NCBI RefSeq assembly: GCF_031344055.1
Contig: NZ_JADBEN010000006.1
Direction: 5' to 3' (one strand)
Length of the DNA: 64,000 bases
DNA from: Methylobacillus flagellatus_A
GTDB taxonomy: Bacteria > Pseudomonadota > Gammaproteobacteria > Burkholderiales > Methylophilaceae
The notes under the pieces are model-generated. The model searched no databases, was not told where the DNA came from, and saw only the letters and a program-made list of their open reading frames with translations. Shown here piece by piece: positions 34,834 to 43,692 of this stretch; the stretch's first letter is position 1, and every line of letters begins with the position of its first letter. A program made the position numbers and the translations under genes.

Positions 34834-35256
34834 ATGCCCTTGATGACTGCGCTGGTTGCTGGTTTTTTGTTTGGCTTGGGATTGATCGTCTCCGGGATGG
34901 TCAACCCGCAGAAAGTGCTGGCGTTTCTTGATGTTGCCGGGCGATGGGACCCGTCATTGGCCTTTGTGATGCTGGGGGCGATCCCGGTCGCAGCCTTCGG
35001 TTTTTTCAGGATGCGTTTGCGTCAGCGCACTTTCCTGGGCCAGGAGGTGCATATTCCGGAACCCGGCCTCATAGACGCCAGGCTGTTGATAGGCGCAGGA
35101 TTGTTCGGGATAGGGTGGGGAATGGTCGGATACTGCCCCGGGCCTGCTTTGGCCGGCGTGGGGGCAGGCAGCGCCAGTGCTGTGGTCTTTGTCGGCGCCA
35201 TGGTGGTCGGCATGTGCTTTTACCGGTTCCTCGATAGCCTGTTCCCCGGGAAATGA
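34834..35256 (+). CDS. YeeE/YedE-type transporter half, second subunit
   Basis: The 140-residue membrane protein is the partner of the preceding gene. It has FLFGLGLIVSGMVNPQKVLAFLD at its N-terminus and GAGLFGIGWGMVGYCPGPALAG, the counterpart Cys-containing motif. An excellent AGGAGG lies before the ATG, and 10 bases separate the genes. Such pairs often occur with sulfur dioxygenase-like hydrolases and a BigR-type repressor; neither is present here, so the substrate remains open. Confidence 0.88.
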   Translation: MPLMTALVAGFLFGLGLIVSGMVNPQKVLAFLDVAGRWDPSLAFVMLGAIPVAAFGFFRMRLRQRTFLGQEVHIPEPGLIDARLLIGAGLFGIGWGMVGYCPGPALAGVGAGSASAVVFVGAMVVGMCFYRFLDSLFPGK

Positions 35257-35298
35257 AACCTGCCGGCAGCAGGTTGATGCCTGGCTGCCGGCAGTCGC

Positions 35299-35823
35299 TT
35301 AATGTTTGTCGTCCGGATGCGCCATGATGCGGTCGATCCAGGCGATGGAGACGGCTGAGGCAATGAAGGCCATATGGATGACGGTTTGCCAGATCAGGGT
35401 CTTGTCATCCAGGTTCTCGACGTTGATGAAGGTCTTGAGCAGGTGGATCGAGGAGATGCCGATGATGGACATCGCCAGCTTCACCTTGAGCAGGTTGGCA
35501 TTGACGTGCGACAGCCAATCCGGTTCGTCTGGGTGCCCCTTGAGGTTGAGGCGCGAAACGAACGTTTCGTAACCGCCGATAATGACCATGATCAGCAGGT
35601 TGGAGATCATCACCACGTCGATCAGGCCCAGCACCATGAGCATGATGTCGGCCTCGTGCAATTGCGGCAGGCGCTCGATCAGGTGCGCCAGCTCCTTCAT
35701 GAAATGGATGACATAGACCACTTGCGCCACGATCAGGCCCAGGTAGAGCGGCAATTGCAGCCAGCGGCTGCCGAACAGGATGGCGCTCAACGGACTCATT
35801 CTGGTTTTAGGCGGGGATTGCAT
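35299..35823 (-). CDS. UPF0114 (YqhA) family membrane protein
   Basis: The 174-residue protein has three or four membrane helices. SRWLQLPLYLGLIVAQVVYV, DVVMISNLLIMVIIGGYETF and KVKLAMSIIGISSIHLLKTF match UPF0114. The function of the family is unknown. The start at 35823 has AAAGGAAA before it; the open frame extends to 35982 but reads through the rlmJ C-terminus. Confidence 0.9.
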   Translation of the reverse strand: MQSPPKTRMSPLSAILFGSRWLQLPLYLGLIVAQVVYVIHFMKELAHLIERLPQLHEADIMLMVLGLIDVVMISNLLIMVIIGGYETFVSRLNLKGHPDEPDWLSHVNANLLKVKLAMSIIGISSIHLLKTFINVENLDDKTLIWQTVIHMAFIASAVSIAWIDRIMAHPDDKH

Positions 35824-35879
35824 GCTTGTTTCCTTTCTTGCTGGATAAACGATTCGATGATCTAAAGCTGGGAGATGCT

Positions 35880-36725
35880 TCAGGGAATATGGTGTTGCAG
35901 GGCGTATCCGGCACCGTCGTCCAATGCCAGTTTCTCCGCCAGGCAAGGCAGGGTTTGTTGCAGGGTGTCCGGCAATGTCCACGGCGGATTGATCACGAAC
36001 ATGCCGCTGCCGTGCATGCCGAAACCGTCCGCGGCGGGGGCGTGGATGCTGAGCGTCGCATGCAGCCAGCTGGCGGCGCCCAGCTTGGCGAGCCTGTCGG
36101 TCAGCAGGTCGACCTCAGGGCGCTGCAATAATGGGTACCAGAGCAAATAAGTGCCCGTGGCAAAGCGCTGCAGGCTGTCCTCCAACGCTTCGATGACGCG
36201 CTGGTAATCGCGCTTTTCCTCGTAGGGCGGGTCGATCAGCACCACCGCCCGGCGCGGTGGCGGCGGCAGCAGGGCTTTCAGGCCCGCAAACCCATCCTGT
36301 TGTTCGATCAGCACCTGGCGGCCTGCCGGCTTGAAATGCTGCCTGAGCAGTTTCGCGTCGCTCGGGTGCAGTTCGAACAGGCGCGCGCGGTCGCTGCCGC
36401 GCAACAGTTCCTGTGCGACGGCAGGGGAGCCGGGGTAATGCTTGAGCGCCTTGCCGCGGTTGATGTGCTTGATCAGCTCGATAAAGGATTGCAGCGAGTG
36501 AGGCAGGTCGTCGCATTCCCATAGTTGTCCGATACCTTGCTCGAACTCGGCATTCTGTACCGCATAGCCGTGGTCCAGCGCATACATGCCGGCGCCGGCG
36601 TGCGTGTCGATGTACCAGTAGGGCTTGTCCTTTTGATTGGCGTACGCCAGCACTTGGTGCAATACGAAATGCTTGAGGACGTCGGCATGGTTGCCGGCAT
36701 GGAATGCGTGACGATAACTGAGCAT
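35880..36725 (-). CDS. rlmJ: 23S rRNA (adenine(2030)-N6)-methyltransferase RlmJ
   Basis: The 281-residue SAM-dependent enzyme methylates A2030 in 23S rRNA. MLSYRHAFHAGNHADVLKH is the invariant N-terminus and fixes the start at 36725. YIDTHAGAGMYAL is the SAM-binding motif, and LIDPPYEEK supplies the DPPY catalytic motif for N6-adenine methylation. The length matches E. coli RlmJ (280). It lies 56 bases upstream of the UPF0114 gene. Confidence 0.96.
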   Translation of the reverse strand: MLSYRHAFHAGNHADVLKHFVLHQVLAYANQKDKPYWYIDTHAGAGMYALDHGYAVQNAEFEQGIGQLWECDDLPHSLQSFIELIKHINRGKALKHYPGSPAVAQELLRGSDRARLFELHPSDAKLLRQHFKPAGRQVLIEQQDGFAGLKALLPPPPRRAVVLIDPPYEEKRDYQRVIEALEDSLQRFATGTYLLWYPLLQRPEVDLLTDRLAKLGAASWLHATLSIHAPAADGFGMHGSGMFVINPPWTLPDTLQQTLPCLAEKLALDDGAGYALQHHIP

Positions 36726-36897
36726 GGGCAGGGGTTGGCAATAACTGGCGACATTATAAAGGACGGGCCGGCCGGTATTGTGTTTTATCCATGAAATTTC
36801 TACCCCGCCATTATGGCGCGGAGACGACGGCATACGCGACAGATATTTACAGCCGCGGCTTTTTAATTGCTGCCATGCCTGCTAGCATTACACCCTT

Positions 36898-37875
36898 ATG
36901 GGCGCTCATCATCATCACGATCATTCACATGCGCGCGGAGGCGGCCAGCCTTCCCTGTTGCTCCCTTTGCTCCTGATCGCCGGGTTTGCCGTGGTCGAGG
37001 CTGTCGGCGGCTGGTGGACGGGTTCATTGGCCTTGCTCAGCGACGCCGGCCACATGGTGTCGGACGCCTTCGCCCTGGCGCTCGCCTGGCTGGGCGGCTG
37101 GATCGCCCGCAAGCCGGCCACGCGCAAGCATAATTTTGGCCTGGTGCGGGCAGAGGTCATCGTCGCGCTGCTGAATGCATTGCTGATGCTGGCGGTGATC
37201 GCCGGCATTGCCTATGAGGCCGTGCAGCGTCTTGCCGACCCCCGGCCGGTGCAGGGCGGGGAAGTGATGCTGATCGCGTTTATCGGCATGCTGGTCAACA
37301 TCGTCGTGGCATTGATATTGCACAAGGGACACAGCAGCTTGAACAGCCGTGCGGCCTTGCTGCATGTGCTGGGCGACTTGCTCGGCTCGGTAGTGGCGAT
37401 CGTGGCCGGGGCGGTGATTTACTTCACGGGCTGGATGCCGATCGACCCCATACTGTCCATCTTCATCTCGGTGCTGATCCTGGTCTCCACGCTGCGCCTG
37501 CTGGGCCAAGTGCTGCACGTGCTGATGGAAGGTGTGCCGCCGCATATCGATATCCAGGCCGTAGAGCATGCCATGACCGTAAGCGACAAGGTTCAGGGCG
37601 TGCATCACTTGCACATCTGGTCGCTTTCCTCGGAAAAAACCGCGCTTTCGGCCCATATCGTGCTGGAGGACATGCACGACTGGCATGAGGTCTTGAACAA
37701 CCTGGGGCATATGCTCCATGACCGCTTCAACATCGAGCATGTCACGCTGCAGCCGGAAACCAGGAGCGCACATAGCGATGCCAACGCCAATTGCTGGCTG
37801 ACGAGCAACACTGGCCATCTTCATGACCATGATCATGGGCACGATCATTCGCATGAGCATGGCCATGCGCATTGA
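36898..37875 (+). CDS. Cation diffusion facilitator family metal exporter (zinc-type)
   Basis: This 325-residue protein has six membrane helices and a C-terminal cytoplasmic domain. Helix 2 has LLSDAGHMVSDAFAL, with the HxxxD metal site, and helix 5 has HVLGDLLGSVVAI, which is HxxxD again. These residues are typical of Zn2+/H+ antiporters such as ZitB and CzcD. Both ends are His-rich: GAHHHHDHSHARG at the start and HDHDHGHDHSHEHGHAH at the end, likely metal-binding. The intergenic region before it (172 bases) separates it from rlmJ. Confidence 0.93.
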   Translation: MGAHHHHDHSHARGGGQPSLLLPLLLIAGFAVVEAVGGWWTGSLALLSDAGHMVSDAFALALAWLGGWIARKPATRKHNFGLVRAEVIVALLNALLMLAVIAGIAYEAVQRLADPRPVQGGEVMLIAFIGMLVNIVVALILHKGHSSLNSRAALLHVLGDLLGSVVAIVAGAVIYFTGWMPIDPILSIFISVLILVSTLRLLGQVLHVLMEGVPPHIDIQAVEHAMTVSDKVQGVHHLHIWSLSSEKTALSAHIVLEDMHDWHEVLNNLGHMLHDRFNIEHVTLQPETRSAHSDANANCWLTSNTGHLHDHDHGHDHSHEHGHAH

Positions 37876-37917
37876 CCACGGACTGAATCTGACAACCCAC
37901 GCCAGGAGAATAAGCAA

Positions 37918-38103
37918 ATGCCTTACGTCGACATCAAGGTAGCGGGTACATTGACCCGCGAGCAAAAGGCCAAGATTGCGGAAGAAATCACGGATACGCT
38001 GGAACGTATCGCCAAGAAGCCCAAGTCCTATACCTACATCACCTTTGAAGAGGTGGCGGGGGAAAATTGGGCCGTGGCGGGCGAGTTGCTGGATAGCGAT
38101 TAA
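37918..38103 (+). CDS. 4-oxalocrotonate tautomerase family protein
   Basis: The 61-residue protein starts MPYVDIKVAGTLTREQKAKI; Pro at position 2 becomes the N-terminal catalytic base after Met removal. The size matches 4-OT subunits, which form hexamers. The tautomerase Arg residues usual at positions 11 and 39 are not clearly conserved (Thr/Arg near 12-14, Tyr38), so the substrate may differ. AGGAGAA precedes the ATG. It lies between the CDF exporter and uvrC on the same strand. Confidence 0.88.
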   Translation: MPYVDIKVAGTLTREQKAKIAEEITDTLERIAKKPKSYTYITFEEVAGENWAVAGELLDSD

Positions 38104-38161
38104 GCCGTTGCCCTGTCCTATTGAGTTGATGCTGCTGGCTGCCTGACGGCCAGGAACCCCT

Positions 38162-39961
38162 ATGTTCGACCCCAAACCGGTACTGAAAAACCTGCCCAAC
38201 CTGCCTGGCGTGTATCGCATGATCAATGCCCAGGACGAAGTGATCTATGTAGGCAAGGCCCGCGACCTCAAGAAGCGGGTGTCGTCCTATTTCCAGAAAA
38301 ACCTGCCGTCCCCGCGCACGCGGCTCATGGTGTCCAATATCGCGCGCATCGAAACCACGGTGACGCGCTCTGAGGCGGAAGCGCTGCTGCTGGAGAACAA
38401 CCTCATCAAGGGCTTCATGCCGCGCTACAACGTGCTGTTCCGCGACGACAAATCCTACCCCTATATCGCCCTGACCGGGGATGCCTTTCCGCGCCTGGCT
38501 TTCCATCGCGGCGCGCAACGCAAGGGCAGCAGCTATTTCGGCCCGTTCCCCAATGCGGTGGCGGTGCGCGAAAGCATCCAGCTCCTGCAGAAGGTGTTTC
38601 GTCTGCGCACTTGCGAGAATACCGTGTTCGCCAACCGTTCAAGGCCTTGCCTCCTGCACCAGATCGAGCGCTGCACCGCGCCTTGCGTCGGCTTCATCAC
38701 GGAAGAGGATTACCGCCGAGACGTGATGCACGCCAGCCTGTTCCTGCAAGGCAAGGAACAGCAGGTGATGGACGAACTTGGCGAGAAGATGAACGAGGCC
38801 GCCGAGCAGATGGAGTATGAGCTTGCGGCCGTGTACCGCGACCGCATCCAGAGCCTGCGCCAGGTGCAGGCCAAGCAGTTCGTCAGCGACTTCAACGTCA
38901 GCGATGCCGACGTGATCGCCTGCGCCGAGCTGCAAGGGCAATGGTGCGTGAACCTGGTCATGATCCGCGGCGGCCATCACCTCGGCGACAAGAGCTTCTT
39001 CCCCAAGAATGCAGACGGCGCCGACCTGGAAACCACGATGGAGGCTTTCCTCGAGCAGCATTACATGGCGAGCGCTATTCCGCCGTTGCTGATCGTGGGC
39101 GCGCCGCTGGAAACTACCGCAATGGAGGAAGTGTTCAGCGAGCAGGCGGGGCGCAAGATCAAGATCAACACCAACCCCATCGGCGACAAGCGCGTCTGGC
39201 TCAAGATGGCGCAGACCAATGCGGAATTGGCCCTGAGCCAGCGCGCCGCCCAGCAGGCCAACCAGCAGCTTAGGCTGAATGCCTTGCGCGAGGCGCTGGA
39301 CCTGCCGGAGAACACTGAGCGCATCGAGTGTTTCGATATCAGCCACACCATGGGCGAGGCGACGGTGGCCTCTTGTGTGGTATTCGACAAAGGCAACATG
39401 CAGAACTCGGAGTATCGCCGGTACAATATCACTGGCATTACGCCGGGAGACGACTATGCGGCGATGCGCGACGCGCTGACGCGGCGTTACCGCAAGGTGG
39501 CGGCCGGGGAGGGCAAGCGTCCTGACCTGGTGTTCATCGATGGCGGCAAGGGGCAATTGGGCGTGGCGGTCGAAGTCATGAACGAAGTCGGCCTGCCGGA
39601 CATCCAACTGGTCGGTATCGCCAAGGGCGAGGAACGCAAGCCGGGACTGGAGCAGATGTTCTTTCCCGAGCGTGAAGAGCCTGTGGGCTTGAAGAAGGAT
39701 CATCCCGGGCTGCACCTGTTGCAGCAGATCCGCGACGAGGCCCACCGCTTTGCCATCACCGGCCACCGCGCCAAGCGCGGCAAGGCGCGCATGCATTCAA
39801 GCCTGGAGGATATCGGCGGCATAGGCGCCAAGCGCCGCAAGAGCCTGCTGATGCGGTTCGGCGGCCTGGATGGCGTCAAGAATGCCAGCGTGGACGAAAT
39901 TGCACAGGTGGATGGCATCAGCCATGCGCTGGCGCAGAAAATTTATGAGGAGTTGCACTGA
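38162..39961 (+). CDS. uvrC: Excinuclease ABC subunit C
   Basis: The 599-residue nuclease makes both incisions in nucleotide excision repair. In order it has a GIY-YIG domain (LPGVYRMINAQDEVIYVGKA, residues 15-34), a Cys-rich region (RPCLLHQIERCTAPCVG), the UVR motif near residues 205-240, an RNase H-like endonuclease domain (ECFDISHTMGEATVASCVVF), and C-terminal helix-hairpin-helix repeats (IGGIGAKRRKSLLMRFGG). The length is normal. Its stop overlaps the pgsA start by one base. Confidence 0.97.
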   Translation: MFDPKPVLKNLPNLPGVYRMINAQDEVIYVGKARDLKKRVSSYFQKNLPSPRTRLMVSNIARIETTVTRSEAEALLLENNLIKGFMPRYNVLFRDDKSYPYIALTGDAFPRLAFHRGAQRKGSSYFGPFPNAVAVRESIQLLQKVFRLRTCENTVFANRSRPCLLHQIERCTAPCVGFITEEDYRRDVMHASLFLQGKEQQVMDELGEKMNEAAEQMEYELAAVYRDRIQSLRQVQAKQFVSDFNVSDADVIACAELQGQWCVNLVMIRGGHHLGDKSFFPKNADGADLETTMEAFLEQHYMASAIPPLLIVGAPLETTAMEEVFSEQAGRKIKINTNPIGDKRVWLKMAQTNAELALSQRAAQQANQQLRLNALREALDLPENTERIECFDISHTMGEATVASCVVFDKGNMQNSEYRRYNITGITPGDDYAAMRDALTRRYRKVAAGEGKRPDLVFIDGGKGQLGVAVEVMNEVGLPDIQLVGIAKGEERKPGLEQMFFPEREEPVGLKKDHPGLHLLQQIRDEAHRFAITGHRAKRGKARMHSSLEDIGGIGAKRRKSLLMRFGGLDGVKNASVDEIAQVDGISHALAQKIYEELH

Positions 39962-40527
39962 TGGTCTGGAATGTCCCTAATAGCCTGACGGTGATGCGCA
40001 TCCTATGCATCCCGCTTTTTGTCGGGATATTCTATTTCCCGGAAAGCACCTTGCCCATGCACGACAAGAATGTGCTGGCCACCTTCATTTTCGCCTTCGC
40101 CGCGATCACCGACTGGTTCGACGGCTACCTGGCGCGCGCGCTCAACCAGACTTCGGCATTCGGCGCTTTCCTCGACCCGGTCGCGGACAAGCTGATGGTG
40201 GCGGCCGCCTTGGTGCTGCTGATCGAGCTCGACCGCGTCGGCGCGGTGGTCGCCTTGATCATCATCGGGCGCGAAATTGCGATCAGCGCCTTGCGGGAAT
40301 GGATGGCGGGGGTAGGCGAGCGCGGCAGCGTCGCCGTCGCGTTCATCGGCAAGGTCAAGACGGCGGTGCAGATGGCGGCCATCCTGTTCCTGCTGTACTA
40401 CGATCCATTGGGGCCGCTGAATATCAGTTTTTACGGCGAGGCGCTGATTTACATCGCAGCGTTTTTGACATTGGTGTCAATGGCTTACTATTTGAAGGCC
40501 GCATGGCCTCGCATGAAGGCTGGTTGA
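39961..40527 (+). CDS. pgsA: CDP-diacylglycerol-glycerol-3-phosphate 3-phosphatidyltransferase
   Basis: The 188-residue membrane enzyme makes phosphatidylglycerol phosphate. The CDP-alcohol phosphotransferase signature DG-x2-AR-x8-G-x3-D-x3-D is complete, starting at DWFDGYLARAL near residue 44. NVPNSLTVMRILCIPLFVG is the typical N-terminus. The uvrC-pgsA-tRNA order is common in Proteobacteria. About four or five membrane helices are visible. Confidence 0.95.
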   Translation: MVWNVPNSLTVMRILCIPLFVGIFYFPESTLPMHDKNVLATFIFAFAAITDWFDGYLARALNQTSAFGAFLDPVADKLMVAAALVLLIELDRVGAVVALIIIGREIAISALREWMAGVGERGSVAVAFIGKVKTAVQMAAILFLLYYDPLGPLNISFYGEALIYIAAFLTLVSMAYYLKAAWPRMKAG

Positions 40528-40543
40528 TCGGGCTGAAATACGC

Positions 40544-40571
40544 TTGACACACGCCTGAAAATCCTTAGAAT
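40544..40571 (+). promoter_or_regulatory. Sigma-70 promoter of the first tRNA-Gly
   Basis: TTGACA (40544-40549, perfect) and TAGAAT (40566-40571, five of six) are 16 bases apart. The tRNA begins 16 bases after the -10, a spacing that suits a stable RNA gene. Confidence 0.85.
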
Positions 40572-40587
40572 AGCGCCTTCTTTCGAT

Positions 40588-40663
40588 GCGGGAATAGCTC
40601 AGTTGGTAGAGCGCAACCTTGCCAAGGTTGAGGTCGCGAGTTCGAGACTCGTTTCCCGCTCCA
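40588..40663 (+). tRNA. tRNA-Gly(GCC), first copy
   Basis: The 76-base gene has acceptor arms GCGGGAA and TTCCCGC, an anticodon stem CAACC/GGTTG with loop TTGCCAA giving anticodon GCC, a GTTCGAGAC T-loop region and an encoded CCA end. It has its own strong promoter and is followed by a hairpin terminator. Confidence 0.97.
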
Positions 40664-40670
40664 GGATTTA

Positions 40671-40704
40671 AAAGGGAAAGTGGCGACAAGCACTTTCCTT
40701 TTTT
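40671..40704 (+). terminator. Terminator-like hairpin after first tRNA-Gly
   Basis: GGAAAGTG (40675-40682) and CACTTTCC (40691-40698) form an 8-bp stem with an 8-base loop, followed by six T residues. It lies between tRNA-Gly and tRNA-Cys, so the downstream tRNAs may need read-through or their own promoter. Confidence 0.7.
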
Positions 40705-40740
40705 ATCAGATATCCGCAAGGGTAGCCTGATACTGTTTAT

Positions 40741-40814
40741 GGCGCGATAGCAAAGCGGTTATGCCGCGGCCTGCAAAGCCGTTTAGGCCGGTTCGACTCC
40801 GGCTCGCGCCTCCA
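40741..40814 (+). tRNA. tRNA-Cys(GCA)
   Basis: The 74-base gene has acceptor arms GGCGCGA and TCGCGCC, an anticodon loop CTGCAAA with anticodon GCA, a GGTTCGACTCC T-arm and an encoded CCA end. It lies between the two tRNA-Gly copies. No strong promoter was seen directly upstream. Confidence 0.95.
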
Positions 40815-40840
40815 GGTAAATGATTTTGCTGTGAAGCAAT

Positions 40841-40916
40841 GCGGGAATAGCTCAGTTGGTAGAGCGCAACCTTGCCAAGGTTGAGGTCGCGAGTTCGAGA
40901 CTCGTTTCCCGCTCCA
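40841..40916 (+). tRNA. tRNA-Gly(GCC), second copy
   Basis: This is identical to the first tRNA-Gly over all 76 bases, including the encoded CCA. The flanking sequence differs. It lies 26 bases after tRNA-Cys. Confidence 0.97.
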
Positions 40917-40925
40917 GAATTCATC

Positions 40926-40955
40926 AAAAGCCCAGACTTCGGTTTGGGCTTTCTT
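40926..40955 (+). terminator. Terminator after tRNA array
   Basis: AAAGCCCA (40927-40934) and TGGGCTTT (40945-40952) form an 8-bp stem with a 10-base loop, followed by a T-rich stretch. It closes the tRNA array. Confidence 0.8.
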
Positions 40956-41035
40956 GTTGTCTTTCATCGTGCCCGCGACAATTCCAGCATGCTTGCAATG
41001 CCTCTTAGCCGAGTGATTCTTTTACAAGAGGATTG

Positions 41036-42325
41036 CTAACTGGCCCCATCCTCACTTCTTGCTTCAAGACGCCTCTGGCTGCGCCCGAGCAACAATCCAT
41101 TGCCTGCCCATACGAGGGCGAACAGGCTGCCGATCAGCATCGCGACAGTAGGCTGTCCCGCCAGCAGGTCTATGCCGTGCTTGACCCAGCCGCTCACGGC
41201 GTCGCCGCCGCGGTATACGACGGTGTCGATGAAGTTCTTGGCCTTGTATTTCTGCTCGGGGGAAACCGAGGTGTAGAGCATCTCGCGGCCAGGGCGTACC
41301 AGCGCATATTCTCCGGCGCGGCGCACCACCATGACGACAGCGAGCACCGCGAATACGGGGGCCAGCGCGAGCCAGAGAAAGCCGGCGGCGATTACCAGAG
41401 GCACCGCGACCAGCAGCACGCTGACGCCGAGGCGCTGCGCGATGCGGCCGGTCAGGAAGAACTGGGTCAGCAGCGCCAGCGATTGCACGACGATGTCGAT
41501 GATCCCGAAAACCTGGGTCTGCTGCACTTTATCGGGGAAAGTCGCTTCCACCAGGCGCGCCTGCTCGAAGTAGAGGAAGGTATTGGCCGTCGCCAGCAAG
41601 ATGACGAAGGTGGCGATGCCCAGCAGGTATGGCGAGCGGAATACTGCCGTTGCGCCCGAGAACGGGTTGCCGCCCAGCGGCTGCGAGCGGGCACATGCCT
41701 CGTCCGGCGCGCGCGGATGCAAGTTGCGCCAGCGTTGCAGGGCGAGGCCGGCTACAGCGCTGCCCGCCAGCATCAGCGCCGACAGCGCCAGCAATCCGGA
41801 GTGGCCGAGCGGCCCGACCAGGAGCGTGCCCAGCACCGGCCCGGCCAAGCCGCCCAGGCTGGCGCCTGCGGCCATCAGTGCAAACAGGCGCTTGGCCTGT
41901 GCGCTGGAAAAGACGTCGGCGAGGACGCTCCAGGCCAGCGAGATGGTCAGCATGTTGAAGACCGACAGCCAGATGTAAAACGCCCTTGCCACCCATGGAT
42001 TGTCCGGCTGCCATGCCATGCCGGCGGCGAAGGCAAGCAGGTTCAAGGTGAAGAAGCCGTAAGTCCAGGGCAGGATGCGCCGTCGCTGCGCCTTCGAGGC
42101 GAGCCAGCCGAACAGCGGCAGCACGGCAAGCGTGGCGACGAACGTGCCGGTGAATAGCCATTGCAGGTTGCGCACGCCGCCTGCCAGGCCCATGGTTTCG
42201 CGCACCGGGCGCAGCATGAAATAGCCCGCGAACAGCAGGAAGAACATGAGCAGGCCGGCCAGCACCGCTGGCGCTTCCTGCTTTTCCACATTGAACAGGC
42301 GGTTGGCAAGCGAGGAGAGGCGCAT
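41036..42325 (-). CDS. MFS-type / nucleotide-carrier-like transporter
   Basis: The 429-residue protein has about 12 membrane helices. YFMLRPVRETMGLAGGVRNLQWLFTG and FGIIDIVVQSLALLTQFFLTG resemble a proteobacterial MFS subgroup related to ATP/ADP (Npt/TLC) carriers. The substrate is not predictable. It lies 13 bases downstream of the aldo/keto reductase gene on the same strand, so the two are probably cotranscribed. Confidence 0.82.
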   Translation of the reverse strand: MRLSSLANRLFNVEKQEAPAVLAGLLMFFLLFAGYFMLRPVRETMGLAGGVRNLQWLFTGTFVATLAVLPLFGWLASKAQRRRILPWTYGFFTLNLLAFAAGMAWQPDNPWVARAFYIWLSVFNMLTISLAWSVLADVFSSAQAKRLFALMAAGASLGGLAGPVLGTLLVGPLGHSGLLALSALMLAGSAVAGLALQRWRNLHPRAPDEACARSQPLGGNPFSGATAVFRSPYLLGIATFVILLATANTFLYFEQARLVEATFPDKVQQTQVFGIIDIVVQSLALLTQFFLTGRIAQRLGVSVLLVAVPLVIAAGFLWLALAPVFAVLAVVMVVRRAGEYALVRPGREMLYTSVSPEQKYKAKNFIDTVVYRGGDAVSGWVKHGIDLLAGQPTVAMLIGSLFALVWAGNGLLLGRSQRRLEARSEDGAS

Positions 42326-42338
42326 GGAGTGAATTCCC

Positions 42339-43259
42339 TCAGCCGACCGTGTCGATCAACGATTTCCGCTGCGCTTCGGTCAAGGCCGGCCCGCTGCCGG
42401 CCTTGAGGTTGTCGCTCTGGCGGTCCGGCTTGCCGGTGGCGGGTATCACGGTGGTGACGGCGGGGTGGCTCAAGGCAAACCTGAGAAAAGCCTGCGCCCA
42501 GGAGGAGATTCCTGCTTCTGCGGCCCAGGACGGCAGCGGTTTGCCTTGCACCCTGGAAAACAGCCGGCCGTCTTCGAAGGCGCGGTTGATCAGGACTGCC
42601 ACGCCGAGTTCCCTGGCGACTGGAAACACTTTCTGTTCCGCGTTGCGTGAGACGACGGAGTAATTGACCTGCAGGAAGTCCGGCTTGACCTTGCGTACCA
42701 CCTCGGCCAGTTCGTCATGGCCGCTGTCCACGTAATGGGTGAGCCCGGTGTAGCGGGTCTTGCCCTGCGCCTTGAGCTCCTTGATCACTTCGAACTGGGT
42801 GCGCCAGTCCCGCAGGTTGTGCACCTGGAGCAGTTCCACCTTGTCGGTGCGCAACCGCTTGAGCGAGTCCTGGAATTGCGCCAGGCCGGCCTCGCGCCCG
42901 GCAGTGCCGAGCTTGGTGGCGAGGAAGGCCTTGGAACGCAGGCCCAGCTCTTCCAGCAATTGGCCGATCATTTCCTCGGCAGTGCCATAGGAAGGGGCGG
43001 TGTCGATGACCGTCGCGCCGCCTGCGAAGAACCGCCTCAATACTTCACGCAAAGGGTCGAGCTCGGCGGCGCTATTGCCGACTTCGAAGCTGCCTGAGCT
43101 GCCCATGCCGATCACCGGCAAGCGCTCTCCGCTGGACGGGATAGCGCGGGTCTGCATGGATGCGGCTTGTGATAACGGTTTGGCGAACACAGGACGGGCC
43201 AGGGCGAGGCCTGCGCCGGCTGCCGCGATGCCGGAGAGGAAACTGCGTCGGGATAGCAT
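42339..43259 (-). CDS. Tat-exported aldo/keto reductase
   Basis: The 306-residue protein begins with a twin-arginine signal (MLSRRSFLSGIAAAGAGLAL), which predicts export of a folded, cofactor-loaded enzyme to the periplasm. The aldo/keto reductase barrel follows, with catalytic tetrad candidates Asp and Tyr in VIDTAPSYGTAEE, Lys in ATKLGTAG and His in LQVHNLRDW. Most family members are cytoplasmic NADPH enzymes, so a Tat signal is unusual but known in a subgroup. The natural substrate is unknown. Confidence 0.9.
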   Translation of the reverse strand: MLSRRSFLSGIAAAGAGLALARPVFAKPLSQAASMQTRAIPSSGERLPVIGMGSSGSFEVGNSAAELDPLREVLRRFFAGGATVIDTAPSYGTAEEMIGQLLEELGLRSKAFLATKLGTAGREAGLAQFQDSLKRLRTDKVELLQVHNLRDWRTQFEVIKELKAQGKTRYTGLTHYVDSGHDELAEVVRKVKPDFLQVNYSVVSRNAEQKVFPVARELGVAVLINRAFEDGRLFSRVQGKPLPSWAAEAGISSWAQAFLRFALSHPAVTTVIPATGKPDRQSDNLKAGSGPALTEAQRKSLIDTVG

Positions 43260-43458
43260 GGGAAAGCTCCTTATTCAGTTGGCAAGATGTTCAACGTTTG
43301 CTTTATTGGAGTTTAGTTTTATTGTTGGAGTAAATAAATGACGGATGCATTGAAATGCATTATGGCATGCTGAGCCAGCGATAGCTGCCCTTCCTGCGCT
43401 CCGGGTTTTATGCGCGATCTCCGGAACGGCGGGTTTATTCAAGCATTGCAGGGAAGAA

Positions 43459-43692
43459 TCATGTTGCCGATATGCGGTTGATGGCAATGTAGGGAAGCCG
43501 CATGATCTTGTCGATTGCAAGCCGGGCCAGCGCCCAGGCGCGTTCCTCGCGCATTTGCTCTCTTTCCTGTTCGCTATGGGGCAGGAACTGGCCGCCGAAC
43601 GTCAGGGAGTGACGCACGGTATTGTTCTCATTCATATAGGCTTTGACAACATCTTGTACTCGCTCTTCGCGGCTCTTGTATAACGAGGGCAT
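43459..43692 (-). CDS. Hypothetical small protein
   Basis: This 77-residue, charged and mostly helical protein (MPSLYKSREERVQDVVKAYM at its start, then EQEREQMREERAWALARLAI) matches no family I can name. Support comes from AAGGAT 5 bases before the ATG and a coding-like composition. No transmembrane segment or metal motif is seen. Confidence 0.5.
   Translation of the reverse strand: MPSLYKSREERVQDVVKAYMNENNTVRHSLTFGGQFLPHSEQEREQMREERAWALARLAIDKIMRLPYIAINRISAT

Noticed and set aside
36851..36866. AGCCGCGGCT followed by T residues before the metal exporter gene
   Set aside because: The palindrome has almost no loop and lies in a divergent promoter region, so a terminator is unlikely.
40477..40967. 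Leftward open frames across the tRNA array
   Set aside because: They are translations of the tRNA genes on the opposite strand; the two copies are alike because the tRNAs are.
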